64,000 bases of DNA from an uncultured Alphaproteobacteria bacterium (GTDB taxonomy: Bacteria; Pseudomonadota; Alphaproteobacteria; HIMB59; GCA-002718135): positions 21,812 to 85,811 of the forward strand of contig CACOPD010000006.1 of assembly GCA_902628835.1 (NCBI GenBank), given 5' to 3'. Position numbers and translations under genes: made by a program. Every line of letters starts with the position of its first letter. The first letter of the stretch is position 1. Below the pieces are notes generated by a model. It was given only the letters and a program-made list of their open reading frames with translations, did no database searches and was not told the origin of the DNA. Below, piece after piece: positions 27,691 through 38,986 of this stretch.

Positions 27691-28450
27691 TTTGATTAAA
27701 TTTTATATAGATGTTACCAAAACTTTCATCTTGTTTTAAATCAATAAATCCATTTTTAGATAATTCTAAAGAGGCAACAAAATTTGATGAAATTATTGAT
27801 TTATTAATTGTTTTATTAGCTTTGATTAAATTTGGAATCACATTTAAAAAATTAGTCCATTCTGTAATATTACCAAAAATACCTTTCAATCTTTTAACTG
27901 CTTGATCAACTGAATAAAGTTCTGAATACTCAATAGTTAATTGTTTTACCTGTTCATTCGATTTAAGTATTTGACTATATGATTTTAGTAAGTCATATAA
28001 ATTAGAGGTATAATTTATATTATATTTAACTTTAAGGCCTTCAGATGAACCCCCATAAAATACATCTCTATTTACAAGAGGTCTCGAATATATGATTTTA
28101 GAAATATTTTGAAATGCCTCTAGTCTCTGCAATTGATATTTTAAAGCCTCTTCTAACTCATCTGCTGTGTATTCATCTGTTTTTTCTTCTTTAGGTAATA
28201 GTAATCTTGATTTCAAATATGTTAGCCATGCTGCCATCACTAGATAATCTGCAGCTATTTCTATATGAATATTTCTATATTGATTAATAAAATTAATATA
28301 TTGATCAGCTAATTCGGATATAGATATATCAGATAAATCAACCTTCTGTGATCTGGCTAAAACTAACAAAAGGTCTATAGGACCCTCAAAATTAGCTAAT
28401 AATAGGTTAAATTTGCCTTCTCTTATTTCTGTATCTGGAGAATTTAACAC
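27683..28450 (-). CDS. scpA: Segregation and condensation protein A
   Basis: This kleisin subunit bridges the SMC heads. The 255-residue protein shows the N-terminal FEGPIDLLLVLARSQKVDL near residue 20 and ADYLVMAAWLTYLKSRLLLP near residue 65. It begins with GTG. It lies 39 bases after a SPOR-like membrane protein gene; the nagZ gene expected between them in alphaproteobacteria is missing. Confidence 0.94.
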   Translation of the reverse strand: MLNSPDTEIREGKFNLLLANFEGPIDLLLVLARSQKVDLSDISISELADQYINFINQYRNIHIEIAADYLVMAAWLTYLKSRLLLPKEEKTDEYTADELEEALKYQLQRLEAFQNISKIIYSRPLVNRDVFYGGSSEGLKVKYNINYTSNLYDLLKSYSQILKSNEQVKQLTIEYSELYSVDQAVKRLKGIFGNITEWTNFLNVIPNLIKANKTINKSIISSNFVASLELSKNGFIDLKQDESFGNIYIKFNQNG

Positions 28451-28489
28451 GATTTTTTATATAAAATTATTGAGATTCTCTCAATATTA

Positions 28490-29002
28490 TTAATTTTGTA
28501 AGTTAAGTATTAAGCAACTCTTAACAATTGATAATAAATCACAAGATTCATAAGCATTATTCTTAGAAATGTAATTTTTATAGGTAATAAAATATTGAGT
28601 ACCTATTTCAGTTTTTTTATAAAAAATAAAAATATCTTCATCATCTATAATTTCTATTTTATTTTCTAATAAATTATTCAAGTATTTATTAATATTTTCA
28701 AAATTATCATTACTATACAATTGTATTGTATAATTAAGTTCACTTATATTACTAAATTCAAAGTTTTGAATTTTGTTATTTATATTATTTAAACTTTTCT
28801 TATCTAAATAATCAACAACCTCACCTTCTTTATTGGTAGGAATTATAAAATATTTTTCAGTAAATACAGGAATAATAAAATATTCTCTATTAGTAAAATA
28901 ATAAAATGAAATCAGATAAAGAATAATGATAAATAGAAAAAATAATAAAAAATATTTTAATACATAATTATTATTTTTTTTAAAAATAATTCTTTTAATC
29001 AT
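28490..29002 (-). CDS. Membrane-anchored protein, probable degenerate SPOR-domain protein
   Basis: The 170-residue protein has one N-terminal membrane helix (about residues 17-36) and a soluble extracytoplasmic part. The final 85 residues (YTIQLYSNDNFENINKYL, then FYKKTEIGTQYFITYKNY) resemble a SPOR fold, which binds denuded peptidoglycan at the division site. The position right after argS, with overlapping TAATG, is where alphaproteobacteria carry a SPOR protein. The proline-rich linker typical of the family is absent. The assignment rests mainly on position and a weak pattern. Confidence 0.6.
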   Translation of the reverse strand: MIKRIIFKKNNNYVLKYFLLFFLFIIILYLISFYYFTNREYFIIPVFTEKYFIIPTNKEGEVVDYLDKKSLNNINNKIQNFEFSNISELNYTIQLYSNDNFENINKYLNNLLENKIEIIDDEDIFIFYKKTEIGTQYFITYKNYISKNNAYESCDLLSIVKSCLILNLQN

Positions 29003-30732
29003 TACATTATTTCAGGGGCATTGATGTCAATTATTGAAAATATATCTTTTAAAATAATTCTGAATGACTCTAACCAAAATATTTTTGAAATTGTCTTTTC
29101 TGTATTTTTTTCATCTATAAAACGAAGTGATTCATTATCTTTACCTTTATTCCAAATTGAATGAAAATCAGAAGATATTTCTTCTAAGTAATTGATTAGT
29201 CGATGTGGTTCATTATAGTATGATGATTGATACAATAAATAGGGATAACAAATTAACTTTTTAATTAATTTTACCTCCTCATCAGATAGATTTTGTATTT
29301 CAGTAAAATTATAATCATTTTTAATACTTATACCTAATTCGTTTGCTTTATTAATTACTGATGAAGCTCTAGCGTGTGCGTATTGACAGTAAAAAACTTT
29401 ATTATCTTTATTTTTTTTAACAACAGCATCTAAATCAAAGTCAATTGCTGTCTCATTTTTAGTAGAAATCATGTAGTACCTTATAGGATCTTTGCCAACT
29501 TTAGAATGAACATTAGCTAATGTCACAAAATTTCCAGATCTTTTTGACATTTTAATTTTTTGTTTATTTTGAATTAAACTTACGATTTGACAAGTTAAGA
29601 TATTTAAATAAGTTTCATCATCTTTAATAGCTTTAATTAACGAACACATTCTTGGGATATAGCCAATATGATCTGACCCCCATATATTTACTAATCTATC
29701 AAAATTTCTTTTACATTTATCTAAATGATATGCTGCATCATTTGCAAAATAGGTCCATTCACCATTTGATTTTTTTAATGCTCTATCCTCTTTGTCTAGT
29801 AAAGTAGAAGATCTAAATAATAGTTGCTGTCTTGGCTCCCAATCAGAATCATCGCCTTTTGGTTTTTCTAAAATCCCCTCATATAATAGTTTTTTATCAT
29901 CCAAAATTGTAAAAAGCTCTTCAATAATTTTACTTTTTTCTATTTCTGTTTCGTGAGTAAATTTATCAAATTTTATATTTATTAATTCTAAATCTGATTT
30001 TATGCTTAAAAGTATATTTTTTAATGCAAAATTTTTAAAATATTGAATAGTTTGATCTTGTGTAAAATTTATCCACTTATCACCATCTTCATTTTTAATT
30101 TTTTTGGCAATTTCTATTAAATATTCACCAGGATACTCGTCTTCCTCTAACTCAATTTTTTTATTAAATAGTTGCAAATATCGTTTCAGAAGAGAGTTTG
30201 TTAATTTATCAATTTGAGAACCTGCATCATTTACATAATACTCTCTAGTGACATCAAAACCTGTTTTAATATAAAGAGAACTTAATACATCCCCAAATAC
30301 AGCACCTCTTATATGAGCTATATGCAAGGGTCCAGTTGGGTTAGCTGAAACAAATTCAACATTTATTTTTTTGTTTGCACCATAATTGATGTAATTTAAA
30401 TAATTTTTATTATAAATTTCTTTTAAACTTTTTGATACAAACTCATCTTTTAAAAAAAAATTAATAAAACCATTTTTTGAAATAGCAAAATGATCAATAA
30501 ATCTAATTGATTTAATTCTGTCCTTTAGTTCTTCTTCAATATTGAAATTTTCATTAAGAATTTTTCTTTTAACTATTAAATAAAAATTTGTAGCTAAATC
30601 GCCTTGTTTATTATTAGAAGAGTAATCGATGCTAATCTGTTTTTTATTAATTGGAGATATATATTTTTTACCCTCTAAAAAATCTATAAAATCAAATAAA
30701 AAATCTGAAAGGTCCTTAATAAAATTATTCAC
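29002..30732 (-). CDS. argS: Arginyl-tRNA synthetase
   Basis: Class I synthetase of 576 residues. The HIGH-type motif is NPTGPLHIAHIRG near residue 131 and the KMSKS-type motif is KMSKRSGNFVTL near 394. The C-terminal anticodon-binding domain is present. It overlaps dgt by eight bases and the SPOR-like gene by one. Confidence 0.97.
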   Translation of the reverse strand: MNNFIKDLSDFLFDFIDFLEGKKYISPINKKQISIDYSSNNKQGDLATNFYLIVKRKILNENFNIEEELKDRIKSIRFIDHFAISKNGFINFFLKDEFVSKSLKEIYNKNYLNYINYGANKKINVEFVSANPTGPLHIAHIRGAVFGDVLSSLYIKTGFDVTREYYVNDAGSQIDKLTNSLLKRYLQLFNKKIELEEDEYPGEYLIEIAKKIKNEDGDKWINFTQDQTIQYFKNFALKNILLSIKSDLELINIKFDKFTHETEIEKSKIIEELFTILDDKKLLYEGILEKPKGDDSDWEPRQQLLFRSSTLLDKEDRALKKSNGEWTYFANDAAYHLDKCKRNFDRLVNIWGSDHIGYIPRMCSLIKAIKDDETYLNILTCQIVSLIQNKQKIKMSKRSGNFVTLANVHSKVGKDPIRYYMISTKNETAIDFDLDAVVKKNKDNKVFYCQYAHARASSVINKANELGISIKNDYNFTEIQNLSDEEVKLIKKLICYPYLLYQSSYYNEPHRLINYLEEISSDFHSIWNKGKDNESLRFIDEKNTEKTISKIFWLESFRIILKDIFSIIDINAPEIM

Positions 30733-31843
30733 TAATCTCCTTGTATAAGTTTAAAGCAAATCTATCTGTCATTCCTGAAATATAATCACAAATTAATCTT
30801 TCAATTTCAATATTTTGATTTCTCCAATCCGTTGGTAGTTTATTATTATTTTTTACGAAATAAGTAAACAAAGTAGATATAACATTTTTTGAATACTGTC
30901 TTTTATCTGATAAATGACTATGATTATAAACTCTTTCAAACAAAAATTTTTTAATTATGTCACAGTTTTTTTTCATTTCATTTGAAAACGTGACTACAAA
31001 ATTATTTTTTTTACGAATATCATCTATAGAATTAATGCTATTTTCATTTAAATTTTTTTTTGTATTTTCATATATGTCATTTATCATATTTGATATGGAA
31101 TTTCTTAAAACTTGATATACTAAAAGTTTATTTGGAATATCTTTATAGTGTTTCTTTAAATCAATTATAATTTTTTCAAAAAAACTTAACTCTGCAATAT
31201 CATCTAACGATATTAAATTTGCTCTAATAGCATCTTCTACATCATGATTGTTATAAGCAATATCATCAGATATACTTGCTATTTGTGACTCCAAATAAGG
31301 CTGATCAGCTAAATTTAGATTATGTAATTTAGAATAATTTTCTAGGTGATAAGGTAAATTATCAATTAAAATTCCATTATGTTTTATTATTCCCTCTAAA
31401 CTTTCCCATGTTAGATTTAATCCATCAAAATCTGGGTGTCTTTTTTCAATAAATGTTAAAACTCTCAAGGTTTGATCATTATGATTAAAACCTCCAAAAC
31501 TTTTCATTGATTCATCAAGTGCATCTTCTCCTATATGACCAAAAGGAGGATGGCCTAAATCATGAGCAAGGGCAACTGTTTCACCTAGATCTTCATCTAA
31601 TTCAAGTAATCTACAAATTGATCTAGAAATTTGGGCAACTTCCAAAGAATGAGTAAGTCTTGTCCTAAAATAATCACTTTCACTTTCAATAAAAACTTGG
31701 GTTTTGTGTTTTAATTTTCTAAATGAATTAGAATGAATGACTCTAGCTCTATCTCTTTCAAATGGATTTCTCAAGTCATCATCTAACTCATTATATAATC
31801 TTCCGTTTGAGTTATTAGGATTAGAAGCTAAATGTTTGAACAT
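30725..31843 (-). CDS. dgt: Deoxyguanosinetriphosphate triphosphohydrolase-like protein
   Basis: This HD-domain enzyme of 372 residues removes triphosphate from dNTPs. The metal-binding residues are visible in RLTHSLEVAQISRSI near residue 63 and LAHDLGHPPFGHIGEDAL near 91. It heads the argS-SPOR-scpAB-tatABC-serS-pcm run and is divergent from erpA across 54 bases, the standard alphaproteobacterial arrangement. Confidence 0.93.
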   Translation of the reverse strand: MFKHLASNPNNSNGRLYNELDDDLRNPFERDRARVIHSNSFRKLKHKTQVFIESESDYFRTRLTHSLEVAQISRSICRLLELDEDLGETVALAHDLGHPPFGHIGEDALDESMKSFGGFNHNDQTLRVLTFIEKRHPDFDGLNLTWESLEGIIKHNGILIDNLPYHLENYSKLHNLNLADQPYLESQIASISDDIAYNNHDVEDAIRANLISLDDIAELSFFEKIIIDLKKHYKDIPNKLLVYQVLRNSISNMINDIYENTKKNLNENSINSIDDIRKKNNFVVTFSNEMKKNCDIIKKFLFERVYNHSHLSDKRQYSKNVISTLFTYFVKNNNKLPTDWRNQNIEIERLICDYISGMTDRFALNLYKEISE

Positions 31844-31897
31844 AAGAAAATTTATATTATAGTTGTAAAATAATAACTAATAACAATATTTAGATAA

Positions 31898-32224
31898 ATG
31901 GACAATATAATTGAAGTTACTGAAAGCGCTCAAAATCAAATTAATAAGATACTTCTTTCAGAAAAATCTAACTATTTCAGAATAACCGTATTAGGTGGGG
32001 GTTGTGCTGGATTTCAATATAAATTTGATTTTTCAAATAAACCAAATGATGACGATTTAGTATTCAATTATAAAAATGCTGATGTGTTAATAGATAAAAC
32101 TTCAATTGAATTAATTAAAGGATCTAAAATTGATTATGTTAACGAATTAATAGGATCATCTTTTAAAATTTCTAATCCAATAGCATCATCATCTTGTGGA
32201 TGTGGAACATCTTTTTCTATATAA
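31898..32224 (+). CDS. erpA: Iron-sulfur cluster insertion protein, A-type carrier
   Basis: This A-type carrier of 108 residues delivers Fe-S clusters to target enzymes. The three cluster cysteines are present: GGGCAGFQY near residue 36 and the terminal SSCGCGTSF. The dgt/erpA/xthA neighbourhood supports ErpA over IscA. Its stop is followed at once by the xthA start. Confidence 0.9.
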   Translation: MDNIIEVTESAQNQINKILLSEKSNYFRITVLGGGCAGFQYKFDFSNKPNDDDLVFNYKNADVLIDKTSIELIKGSKIDYVNELIGSSFKISNPIASSSCGCGTSFSI

Positions 32225-33010
32225 ATGAAAATTACTACATGGAATGTTAATTCAGTTAATGCAAGAATTGAACATTTAATAAAATTTATTAAAAAAGATC
32301 AATCAGATTTATATTTAATTCAAGAATTAAAATGCACAAATGAAAATTTTCCTAAAGAGGAATTAGAAAAAATTAATTATAAGTGTTATGTAAACGGCCA
32401 AAAAGCATGGAATGGAGTGGCTATAATCAGCAAAGAAAATATTACAATTTCAAATTTAAATATTCCCAATTACAAAGATGTAAATTCAAGATTTATTGAA
32501 ACGGAAATATCTTTAAAAAATATAAAAAGTAAAATTAAATTAATAAATATTTACCTTCCAAATGGTAATCCTATTGAAAGTGAAAAATTTGATTACAAAG
32601 TTGATTGGATGACAAATTTCAATAAATATATCAAAGAATTAATTAATAATAATCAACCAATTATTATAGGTGGTGATTTTAATGTAATACCAAACGATGA
32701 AGATGTTTATTCACCCGAAAATTTTAAAAATGATGCATGTGCTCATCCCTTAACAAGAGAAAAATTTAGAAATCTTTTAAACTTAGGTTTTGTTGATACC
32801 GTAAAATACTTTGTTGATGGAAATACCAACTGGACTTTTTGGGGTTATAGAGGTGGAAATTGGCAAAAAGGTAATGGTCTAAGAATTGATCATTTTCTCA
32901 CTACACCTGAGATAACTGATTTAATTAAATCAGTTAATGTTAATCGTGAACCAAGAGGATGGGAAAAGGCTTCTGATCACACACCAGTTACAATAGAATT
33001 AATTAATTAA
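32225..33010 (+). CDS. xthA: Exodeoxyribonuclease III
   Basis: This AP endonuclease and 3' exonuclease of base-excision repair has 261 residues. Catalytic segments are TWNVNSVNAR at the N-terminus, IQELKCTN near residue 36, GGDFNVIPNDED near 150 and the terminal SDHTPV. It starts directly after erpA and ends two bases from the convergent ilvD. Confidence 0.94.
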   Translation: MKITTWNVNSVNARIEHLIKFIKKDQSDLYLIQELKCTNENFPKEELEKINYKCYVNGQKAWNGVAIISKENITISNLNIPNYKDVNSRFIETEISLKNIKSKIKLINIYLPNGNPIESEKFDYKVDWMTNFNKYIKELINNNQPIIIGGDFNVIPNDEDVYSPENFKNDACAHPLTREKFRNLLNLGFVDTVKYFVDGNTNWTFWGYRGGNWQKGNGLRIDHFLTTPEITDLIKSVNVNREPRGWEKASDHTPVTIELIN

Positions 33011-33012
33011 CA

Positions 33013-34743
33013 CTAAATATCAGCGTATGTATGCGTTTCGTTTTTTGCTCCTGGTTGAGTAACAGCACCTTCGAAGGCTGGCCCCACAGTTTGGGAATAT
33101 TTCCATATCGAACCAGAATTATGATTAGTTTTTCTTGGTTTCCAATCTATTTTTCTTTTTTCTATTTCTTCATCTGAAAGTGTAACATTGATTTCGCCTT
33201 TCACAGCATCAATAATAATTTCATCTCCATCTTTAAGTAATCCTATCATGCCTCCTACAGCCGCTTCTGGCCCAACATGACCAATACAAAATCCTCTTGT
33301 GCCTCCTGAAAATCTTCCATCGGTAATTAAAGCAACAGTTTCACCTAATCCTTGTCCATAAATTGCACCAGTTGTTGAAAGCATTTCACGCATACCGGGT
33401 CCTCCTTTCGGGCCTTCATATCTAATAATTACTGCATCTCCTGCTTTTATTTCATTTTTTAAAACTGAAGTTAATGCATCTTCTTCTGAGTCAAAACATT
33501 TAGCTTTACCTTTAAATGTTAATTGTTTTAAACCCGCTATTTTTGATATACATCCATCTGGAGCAAGATTACCCCATAATCCCACTACTGAACTATTTTC
33601 ACTAATTGGATTATCACATTTATAAACAACATCTTGATTGGTTGGAAAAATTACTTCTTTGTGATTCTCAGCTATTGTTTTACCAGTAACAGTTATGCAG
33701 TCACCGTTTATATAACCGCCATCTAATAAAGATTTAATAACAACAGGAACACCGCCTACATCATATAAATCTTTAGCAACATACTTTCCACCAGGTTGCA
33801 TATCTCCAATATAAGGAGTTGAATTATAAATTTCTACCACATCTCTCAATGTAAATTTTAAACCTGCTTCATTAGCTATCGCAGGTAGATGAAGAGCTGC
33901 ATTAGTTGAGCCACCAGTAGCTGCAACTACTCTAGCAGCATTTACTAATGAATCAATAGTCACAATATCTCTTGGTCTAATGTTTTTTTCTAATAAATTC
34001 ATTATAGCTTTACCACTCTTTTCACCGTAAGCTTTTCTTTCTTCAGTATTCACTGCTGGTGGCATAGCAGAGTTTGTCAGAGCTAAACCAACTGCTTCTG
34101 AGATACATGCCATTGTGTTTGCTGTAAATTGACCGCCACATGAACCAGCAGATGGGCAGGCAACTTGTTCAATATCTTTTAAATCTTGATCTGATATAGT
34201 TCCAGCGGCATGTTTTCCAACTGCTTCAAATACATCTATAACAGTAACATCCTTACCTTTGTATTTTCCAGGTAAGATCGAACCTCCATAGATGAAAACA
34301 GATGGTACATTTAATCTAACCATAGCCATCATTAAACCTGGCAAAGATTTATCACAGCCAGCAAGTCCAACTATTGCGTCATAACAATGACCTCTAACAG
34401 ACAATTCAATTGAATCAGCAATAACTTCTCTGCTAATAAGAGAGGATTTCATAGCCTCATGGCCCATAGCAATTCCATCTGTTACTGTTATTGTAGTGAA
34501 TTCTCTTGGAGTTCCTCCAGAGTCTTTAACACCTGTCTTCACATGCTGTGCTTGATCTTGAAGAGTAATGTTACAAGGGGCTGATTCATTCCATGTGCTA
34601 ACAACACCGACAAAAGGTTGGTAAATTTCATGTTCTTTCAAACCCATGGCATAGTAATACGATCTGTGAGGTGCACTCTTAGGCCCTACACTAACATATC
34701 TACTAGGTAAGTTAGATTTTCTATTTGATCCTTTATCTTCCAT
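33013..34743 (-). CDS. ilvD: Dihydroxy-acid dehydratase
   Basis: IlvD dehydrates dihydroxy acids in valine and isoleucine synthesis. The 576-residue protein contains the Fe-S cysteines in [11 protein letters not shown] near residue 126 and [16 protein letters not shown] near 198, and the C-terminal [14 protein letters not shown]. It follows valS after one base, so branched-chain synthesis and valine charging share a transcript. Confidence 0.97.
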   Translation of the reverse strand: MEDKGSNRKSNLPSRYVSVGPKSAPHRSYYYAMGLKEHEIYQPFVGVVSTWNESAPCNITLQDQAQHVKTGVKDSGGTPREFTTITVTDGIAMGHEAMKSSLISREVIADSIELSVRGHCYDAIVGLAGCDKSLPGLMMAMVRLNVPSVFIYGGSILPGKYKGKDVTVIDVFEAVGKHAAGTISDQDLKDIEQVACPSAGSCGGQFTANTMACISEAVGLALTNSAMPPAVNTEERKAYGEKSGKAIMNLLEKNIRPRDIVTIDSLVNAARVVAATGGSTNAALHLPAIANEAGLKFTLRDVVEIYNSTPYIGDMQPGGKYVAKDLYDVGGVPVVIKSLLDGGYINGDCITVTGKTIAENHKEVIFPTNQDVVYKCDNPISENSSVVGLWGNLAPDGCISKIAGLKQLTFKGKAKCFDSEEDALTSVLKNEIKAGDAVIIRYEGPKGGPGMREMLSTTGAIYGQGLGETVALITDGRFSGGTRGFCIGHVGPEAAVGGMIGLLKDGDEIIIDAVKGEINVTLSDEEIEKRKIDWKPRKTNHNSGSIWKYSQTVGPAFEGAVTQPGAKNETHTYADI

Positions 34744-34744
34744 T

Positions 34745-37372
34745 CTATTTAATAGTATTTATTATTTGATCAATTTTTTCAATAGAAGATTTATAAATAT
34801 TTGCTTCATTTTTAAATTTATCAATAATTTCTTCTGATGCTTTATTCATAAAGTTATCATTATTTAATTTGTCATTAACTTTATTAAATTTTTCTATTTC
34901 AATTTGCTTTTTCTTATTCAGTTTTTTTAATTCAGTTTCTGAGTCAATAATACCTTCTAAAGGAATCAAAACTGACATTGATGTTAATACAATTAAAGCT
35001 GAATTCTTATTAGGTTGAATTTTATCAAAACTAATATCTTTAGTTTTTAGAAAATTACTTATTTCATTTTTATGAGCAAGAAGAAAATTATTAAGTTCTT
35101 CATTTTTTGGCTCTATAGAAATGTTAATTAATTGCTTATAAGGTATATTTAGTTCTGATCTCAAATTTCTTATAGATGAAATAAATTCAATAAATATTTC
35201 AAAGTTTTTTTTAGATATATCAAAAGAATTATTTGTCTTATAATTTTGATATACTTGATTCATTAAATATGATTTATCATCAACTAAAGATCTCCATAAC
35301 TTTTCACTAATGAATGGCATAATAGGATGTATAATCTTTAAAACTTGAATAAATGTCCATCCAGATACTTTTTTAATTTCATCAGAATATTTTTCATTAT
35401 CGAAATTTTGTTTGATAATTTCAATGTACCAGTCACAATAAGAGTGCCATACAAAATGATAAATTTTATTGGCAATTTCATGAAACAAATATTTTTTAGT
35501 TAACTGATCAATTTGAGAAATTAAATCATTCAATTCTTTTATTATCCATTTATTTGCATCAAAATATATTGTATCTATTGTAATATCATCTTTAAAAAAT
35601 GAATTGTTCATTTGTAAAAATTTACCAGCATTCCAAATTTTATTTGTGAATGATTTATATCCTTTAACTCTAGCTTCAGATAATTTTACATCTCGTCCAG
35701 GATTTAAGAGTGCTGTTAATGTAAATCTTAATGTATCAGCACCATATTTATCTAATAGATCTAGTGGATCAATTATGTTCCCTTTTGATTTAGACATTTT
35801 TTGTCCTTTTTCATCCCGTATTAAAGGATGAATATAAATATCTTTAAATGGAGTTTCCTTCATAAAATAAGAACCCATCATCATCATCCGGGCAACCCAA
35901 AAAAATATGATATCAAAACCAGTAACCAAAACGTTACCAGGATAAAATTTATCTAATTCATAAGTTTTATTTGGCCAATCTAACGTAGAGAATGTCCATA
36001 GAGCAGAAGAGAACCAAGTATCTAGAACGTCTTCATCCTGTCTAAGATCAACATCCTTTCCATAAAATTCTTTTGCTTGATTTCTTGCGCCTTCTAGAGT
36101 TTCACTAACAAAATGTTTATTATCTGGACCATACCATGCAGGAATTTGATGACCCCACCACAACTGTCTTGAAATACACCACGGTTGAATATTTTCCATC
36201 CAATTATAAAATGTATTTTCCCATTGTTTGGGGATAAATTTAGAACTATTATTTCTAACAGCTGATATTGGATCAATTGATAATTTTTTTGCATCACAAA
36301 ACCATTGATCTGTTAGCCATGGTTCAATAACCACACCTGATCTATCACCATATGGTATGACCATTTGCTGTTTTTCTTCTTTAATTAATAAATTCATTTC
36401 ATCTAATTTTTTTAGAATTAGTTTTCTTGCTTCAAATCGATCTAAATTTTGAAATTCTTCAGGAACATTTGAGTTCAGTTTAGCATTTTTATCAAAAATA
36501 TTAATAAATTCTAAATCATGTCTCTTCCCTACCTCAAAATCATTAAAGTCATGTGCAGGAGTAATTTTTACAGCTCCAGAACCTTTTTCAGGATCTGCAT
36601 ATTCATCAGCAATGATTGGTATTTTTTTATTTGAAATTGGTAGGTTACAAAATTTGCCAATTATATTTTTATATTTTTCATCATCTGGATGAACGGCAAC
36701 TGCAGTATCTCCTAACATAGTCTCAGGTCTTGTTGTTGCAACAATGATATAATTATTTTCATCTATAGGATATTTAATATGCCATAAACTTCCTTCGGTA
36801 TCTCTTTGTTCTACTTCTAGATCAGAAATAGCTGTTAAAAGTTTTGGGTCCCAATTCACCAATCTCTTATCTTTATAAATAATTCCATCATTAAATAAAT
36901 TAACAAAAACTTTCTTAACTGCATTAGAAAGTCCTTCATCCATAGTAAATCTTTCTCTTGACCAATCTGCAGAAGCACCTAGTCTTCTTAATTGATTACT
37001 TATCTGACCACCCGACTCTTTTTTCCATTCCCATACTTTTTCAATAAACTTTTCTCTACCTAAAGATCGTCGATCTAGGTTTGACTCACTTAATTTTCTT
37101 TCAACCACCATCTGAGTAGCTATTCCTGCATGATCTGTCCCTGCTTGCCACAATACTTCCATACCCTTCATTCTATGGTATCTGATTAATATATCTTGGA
37201 TTGTGAAGGTTAAAGCATGACCCATATGTAAGCTACCTGTAACATTAGGTGGTGGCATCATTATAGAATAAGGTTCACCTCCTTTTTGTGGTTTAAAACA
37301 ATTTGATCGCTCCCATTGCGAATAAAGATTTTTTTCATCTTTTAAATAATCAAAAAATTTATCAAGCTGCAT
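34745..37372 (-). CDS. valS: Valyl-tRNA synthetase
   Basis: Class I synthetase of 875 residues with a HIGH-type motif [15 protein letters not shown] near residue 40, the KMSKSKGN motif near 528, an editing domain between them and a C-terminal coiled coil (from about residue 810). It follows the PopZ-like gene by five bases, the conserved alphaproteobacterial order popZ-valS. Confidence 0.97.
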   Translation of the reverse strand: MQLDKFFDYLKDEKNLYSQWERSNCFKPQKGGEPYSIMMPPPNVTGSLHMGHALTFTIQDILIRYHRMKGMEVLWQAGTDHAGIATQMVVERKLSESNLDRRSLGREKFIEKVWEWKKESGGQISNQLRRLGASADWSRERFTMDEGLSNAVKKVFVNLFNDGIIYKDKRLVNWDPKLLTAISDLEVEQRDTEGSLWHIKYPIDENNYIIVATTRPETMLGDTAVAVHPDDEKYKNIIGKFCNLPISNKKIPIIADEYADPEKGSGAVKITPAHDFNDFEVGKRHDLEFINIFDKNAKLNSNVPEEFQNLDRFEARKLILKKLDEMNLLIKEEKQQMVIPYGDRSGVVIEPWLTDQWFCDAKKLSIDPISAVRNNSSKFIPKQWENTFYNWMENIQPWCISRQLWWGHQIPAWYGPDNKHFVSETLEGARNQAKEFYGKDVDLRQDEDVLDTWFSSALWTFSTLDWPNKTYELDKFYPGNVLVTGFDIIFFWVARMMMMGSYFMKETPFKDIYIHPLIRDEKGQKMSKSKGNIIDPLDLLDKYGADTLRFTLTALLNPGRDVKLSEARVKGYKSFTNKIWNAGKFLQMNNSFFKDDITIDTIYFDANKWIIKELNDLISQIDQLTKKYLFHEIANKIYHFVWHSYCDWYIEIIKQNFDNEKYSDEIKKVSGWTFIQVLKIIHPIMPFISEKLWRSLVDDKSYLMNQVYQNYKTNNSFDISKKNFEIFIEFISSIRNLRSELNIPYKQLINISIEPKNEELNNFLLAHKNEISNFLKTKDISFDKIQPNKNSALIVLTSMSVLIPLEGIIDSETELKKLNKKKQIEIEKFNKVNDKLNNDNFMNKASEEIIDKFKNEANIYKSSIEKIDQIINTIK

Positions 37373-37377
37373 CTTAA

Positions 37378-37662
37378 CTATTTTGAATCGAAATAATTTT
37401 TAAGTAATTTTGGGATTTTCTCATCAAGTATTTTTTCAATTTTATTTTCTACAAGATAGGAGAGTTTTTTGTCTATAATATCATTAATTTCATTATTTAT
37501 ATCTTCGTCTTTTTGAAGTAATTTTATTGTACCATCATTATTAACCTTTTGATTAAGTATTAAAATATTAGATGAAGAATGTTTATTTGAATTGTTTTTT
37601 TCATCTTCAAGTGCTCTTCGTATGACTTCAAGAGATTCATTGATAGAATTTTTTGTATTCAT
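37378..37662 (-). CDS. Short PopZ-like (DUF2497) polar organising protein
   Basis: The start at 37662 gives 94 residues; the longer frame from 37728 would run back into tolC and add an unrelated hydrophobic stretch. The N-terminus SINESLEVIRRALEDEKN resembles the conserved first helix of PopZ (the family pattern is SMEEILASIRRII). The C-terminal helices are charged and end in IPKLLKNYFDSK, comparable to the oligomerisation end of the family. The long acidic proline-rich middle of Caulobacter PopZ is absent. Location between tolC and valS is where alphaproteobacteria keep popZ. Confidence 0.68.
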   Translation of the reverse strand: MNTKNSINESLEVIRRALEDEKNNSNKHSSSNILILNQKVNNDGTIKLLQKDEDINNEINDIIDKKLSYLVENKIEKILDEKIPKLLKNYFDSK

Positions 37663-37699
37663 GTAGGTATTATAAATGTTTAATTTAATTAATAAAACT

Positions 37700-38986
37700 C
37701 TAATTATAGCTAGGAAGATACTCCTCAAATAACTTAATCAGTGAACCATCTAAAGCTAGTAAATTAAAATAATTAATCAAATAGTTTTTATTTGCATTAA
37801 AATATTCAACATTTACGTTTAAAAGATTAGTTTCTGCTTCTATTAGATCAGTGATAGATTTTGTCCCAAGGTTGTATTCCTCCTGAGTACTTTCTAGAAG
37901 AGTATTTGCATACTCTATAGTTAATAAAGATGTATTTAAATTTGATTTACTAACTAAATAGTTTTTATAATAGTTTGATACCTCAATATTTAAACTTTCT
38001 TTAAGATCCTCTAACTCAATTTCAGTTTGTAAAATTTGAGAATTTATTTTTCTAATATCTGATTTGTCAATGTTTTGCTGAAATATAGGAATTGTTAAAG
38101 TTAAGCCTATTGATGCATTGGTATTTTCACTTCCAGCATCTATTCGTGAACCATCCGAATACTCTGTTGATGCTGTTATATCTAAGGTAGGTTTATTAGA
38201 ACTTTTTTCTTTTGAGAGATCAAGTTCTTTAATTTTAATATTATTTTGAGCAATTAAAACATTAAAATTATTCTTATAAACATCATAAAGTATATTATCA
38301 AAATTCAAATCATCTTCTATGTTTACATAATCCTCTAAATTAATAGCTTCTTTACCAACAATTGATTTAAATGTTTTTAAGCTGACTTTGTAATTTTGTT
38401 CAGCTGAAAAAAGATTTGTTTCTGCAATTGAAAAAGCACTCTCAGCATTTTTCAATTCAGTTATGGTTGCTGATCCCAATTCATATTTTAATTTTACTTC
38501 TTCTAAAAATCTTGAAACAGAATCAAAATTTTTTTCGGAAGCCTCTAATGATTTTTCATAATTTATTACTGTTAAATAACCTTCTACAGCTGTTAGCGAT
38601 AAATCTTGAACTGTTTTATAAAAGTTTATAACTGCATTTTCGTAAATAATTTTTGATCTTTCTATTTCTAAACTTTTTTCACCGCCATCATACAAATTTT
38701 GAGTAATACTAATTTTATATTTATCTGTAAAAGTCTCTGGTGTTGTTGATACACCAGCTGCTGATGTTGTATCACTATTACTATATGTACCAGAAATTGT
38801 GCCAGTAACTGTTGGAAGTTTTTTGCCTATAGCTACCTCAATAGTTTCTTTGCTTTCATTCAATTTTTCAAAAGCAATTTTTACTTTCAAATTATTTGCA
38901 ATCGTACTTTTTACAGAATCATCAATCGATAGAGCAAATACAGATTTAGAAAAAATAAATAATAACAATAATATAAATAATCTCAT
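37700..38986 (-). CDS. tolC: TolC family outer-membrane efflux protein
   Basis: This outer-membrane channel of 428 residues has a signal peptide ending near residue 18 (VFA/LS). Two repeats of long coiled coil and beta strands are visible, with KLKYELGSATITELKNAE in the first (near residue 160) and the matching YNLGTKSITDLIEAETNL in the second (near 375). It serves tripartite exporters or type I secretion. It directly follows the pcm-like gene. Confidence 0.92.
   Translation of the reverse strand: MRLFILLLLFIFSKSVFALSIDDSVKSTIANNLKVKIAFEKLNESKETIEVAIGKKLPTVTGTISGTYSNSDTTSAAGVSTTPETFTDKYKISITQNLYDGGEKSLEIERSKIIYENAVINFYKTVQDLSLTAVEGYLTVINYEKSLEASEKNFDSVSRFLEEVKLKYELGSATITELKNAESAFSIAETNLFSAEQNYKVSLKTFKSIVGKEAINLEDYVNIEDDLNFDNILYDVYKNNFNVLIAQNNIKIKELDLSKEKSSNKPTLDITASTEYSDGSRIDAGSENTNASIGLTLTIPIFQQNIDKSDIRKINSQILQTEIELEDLKESLNIEVSNYYKNYLVSKSNLNTSLLTIEYANTLLESTQEEYNLGTKSITDLIEAETNLLNVNVEYFNANKNYLINYFNLLALDGSLIKLFEEYLPSYN

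Noticed and set aside
37663..37728. N-terminal extension of the PopZ-like protein
   Set aside because: It overlaps tolC, is hydrophobic and unlike the family; the internal ATG at 37662 gives the conserved opening.
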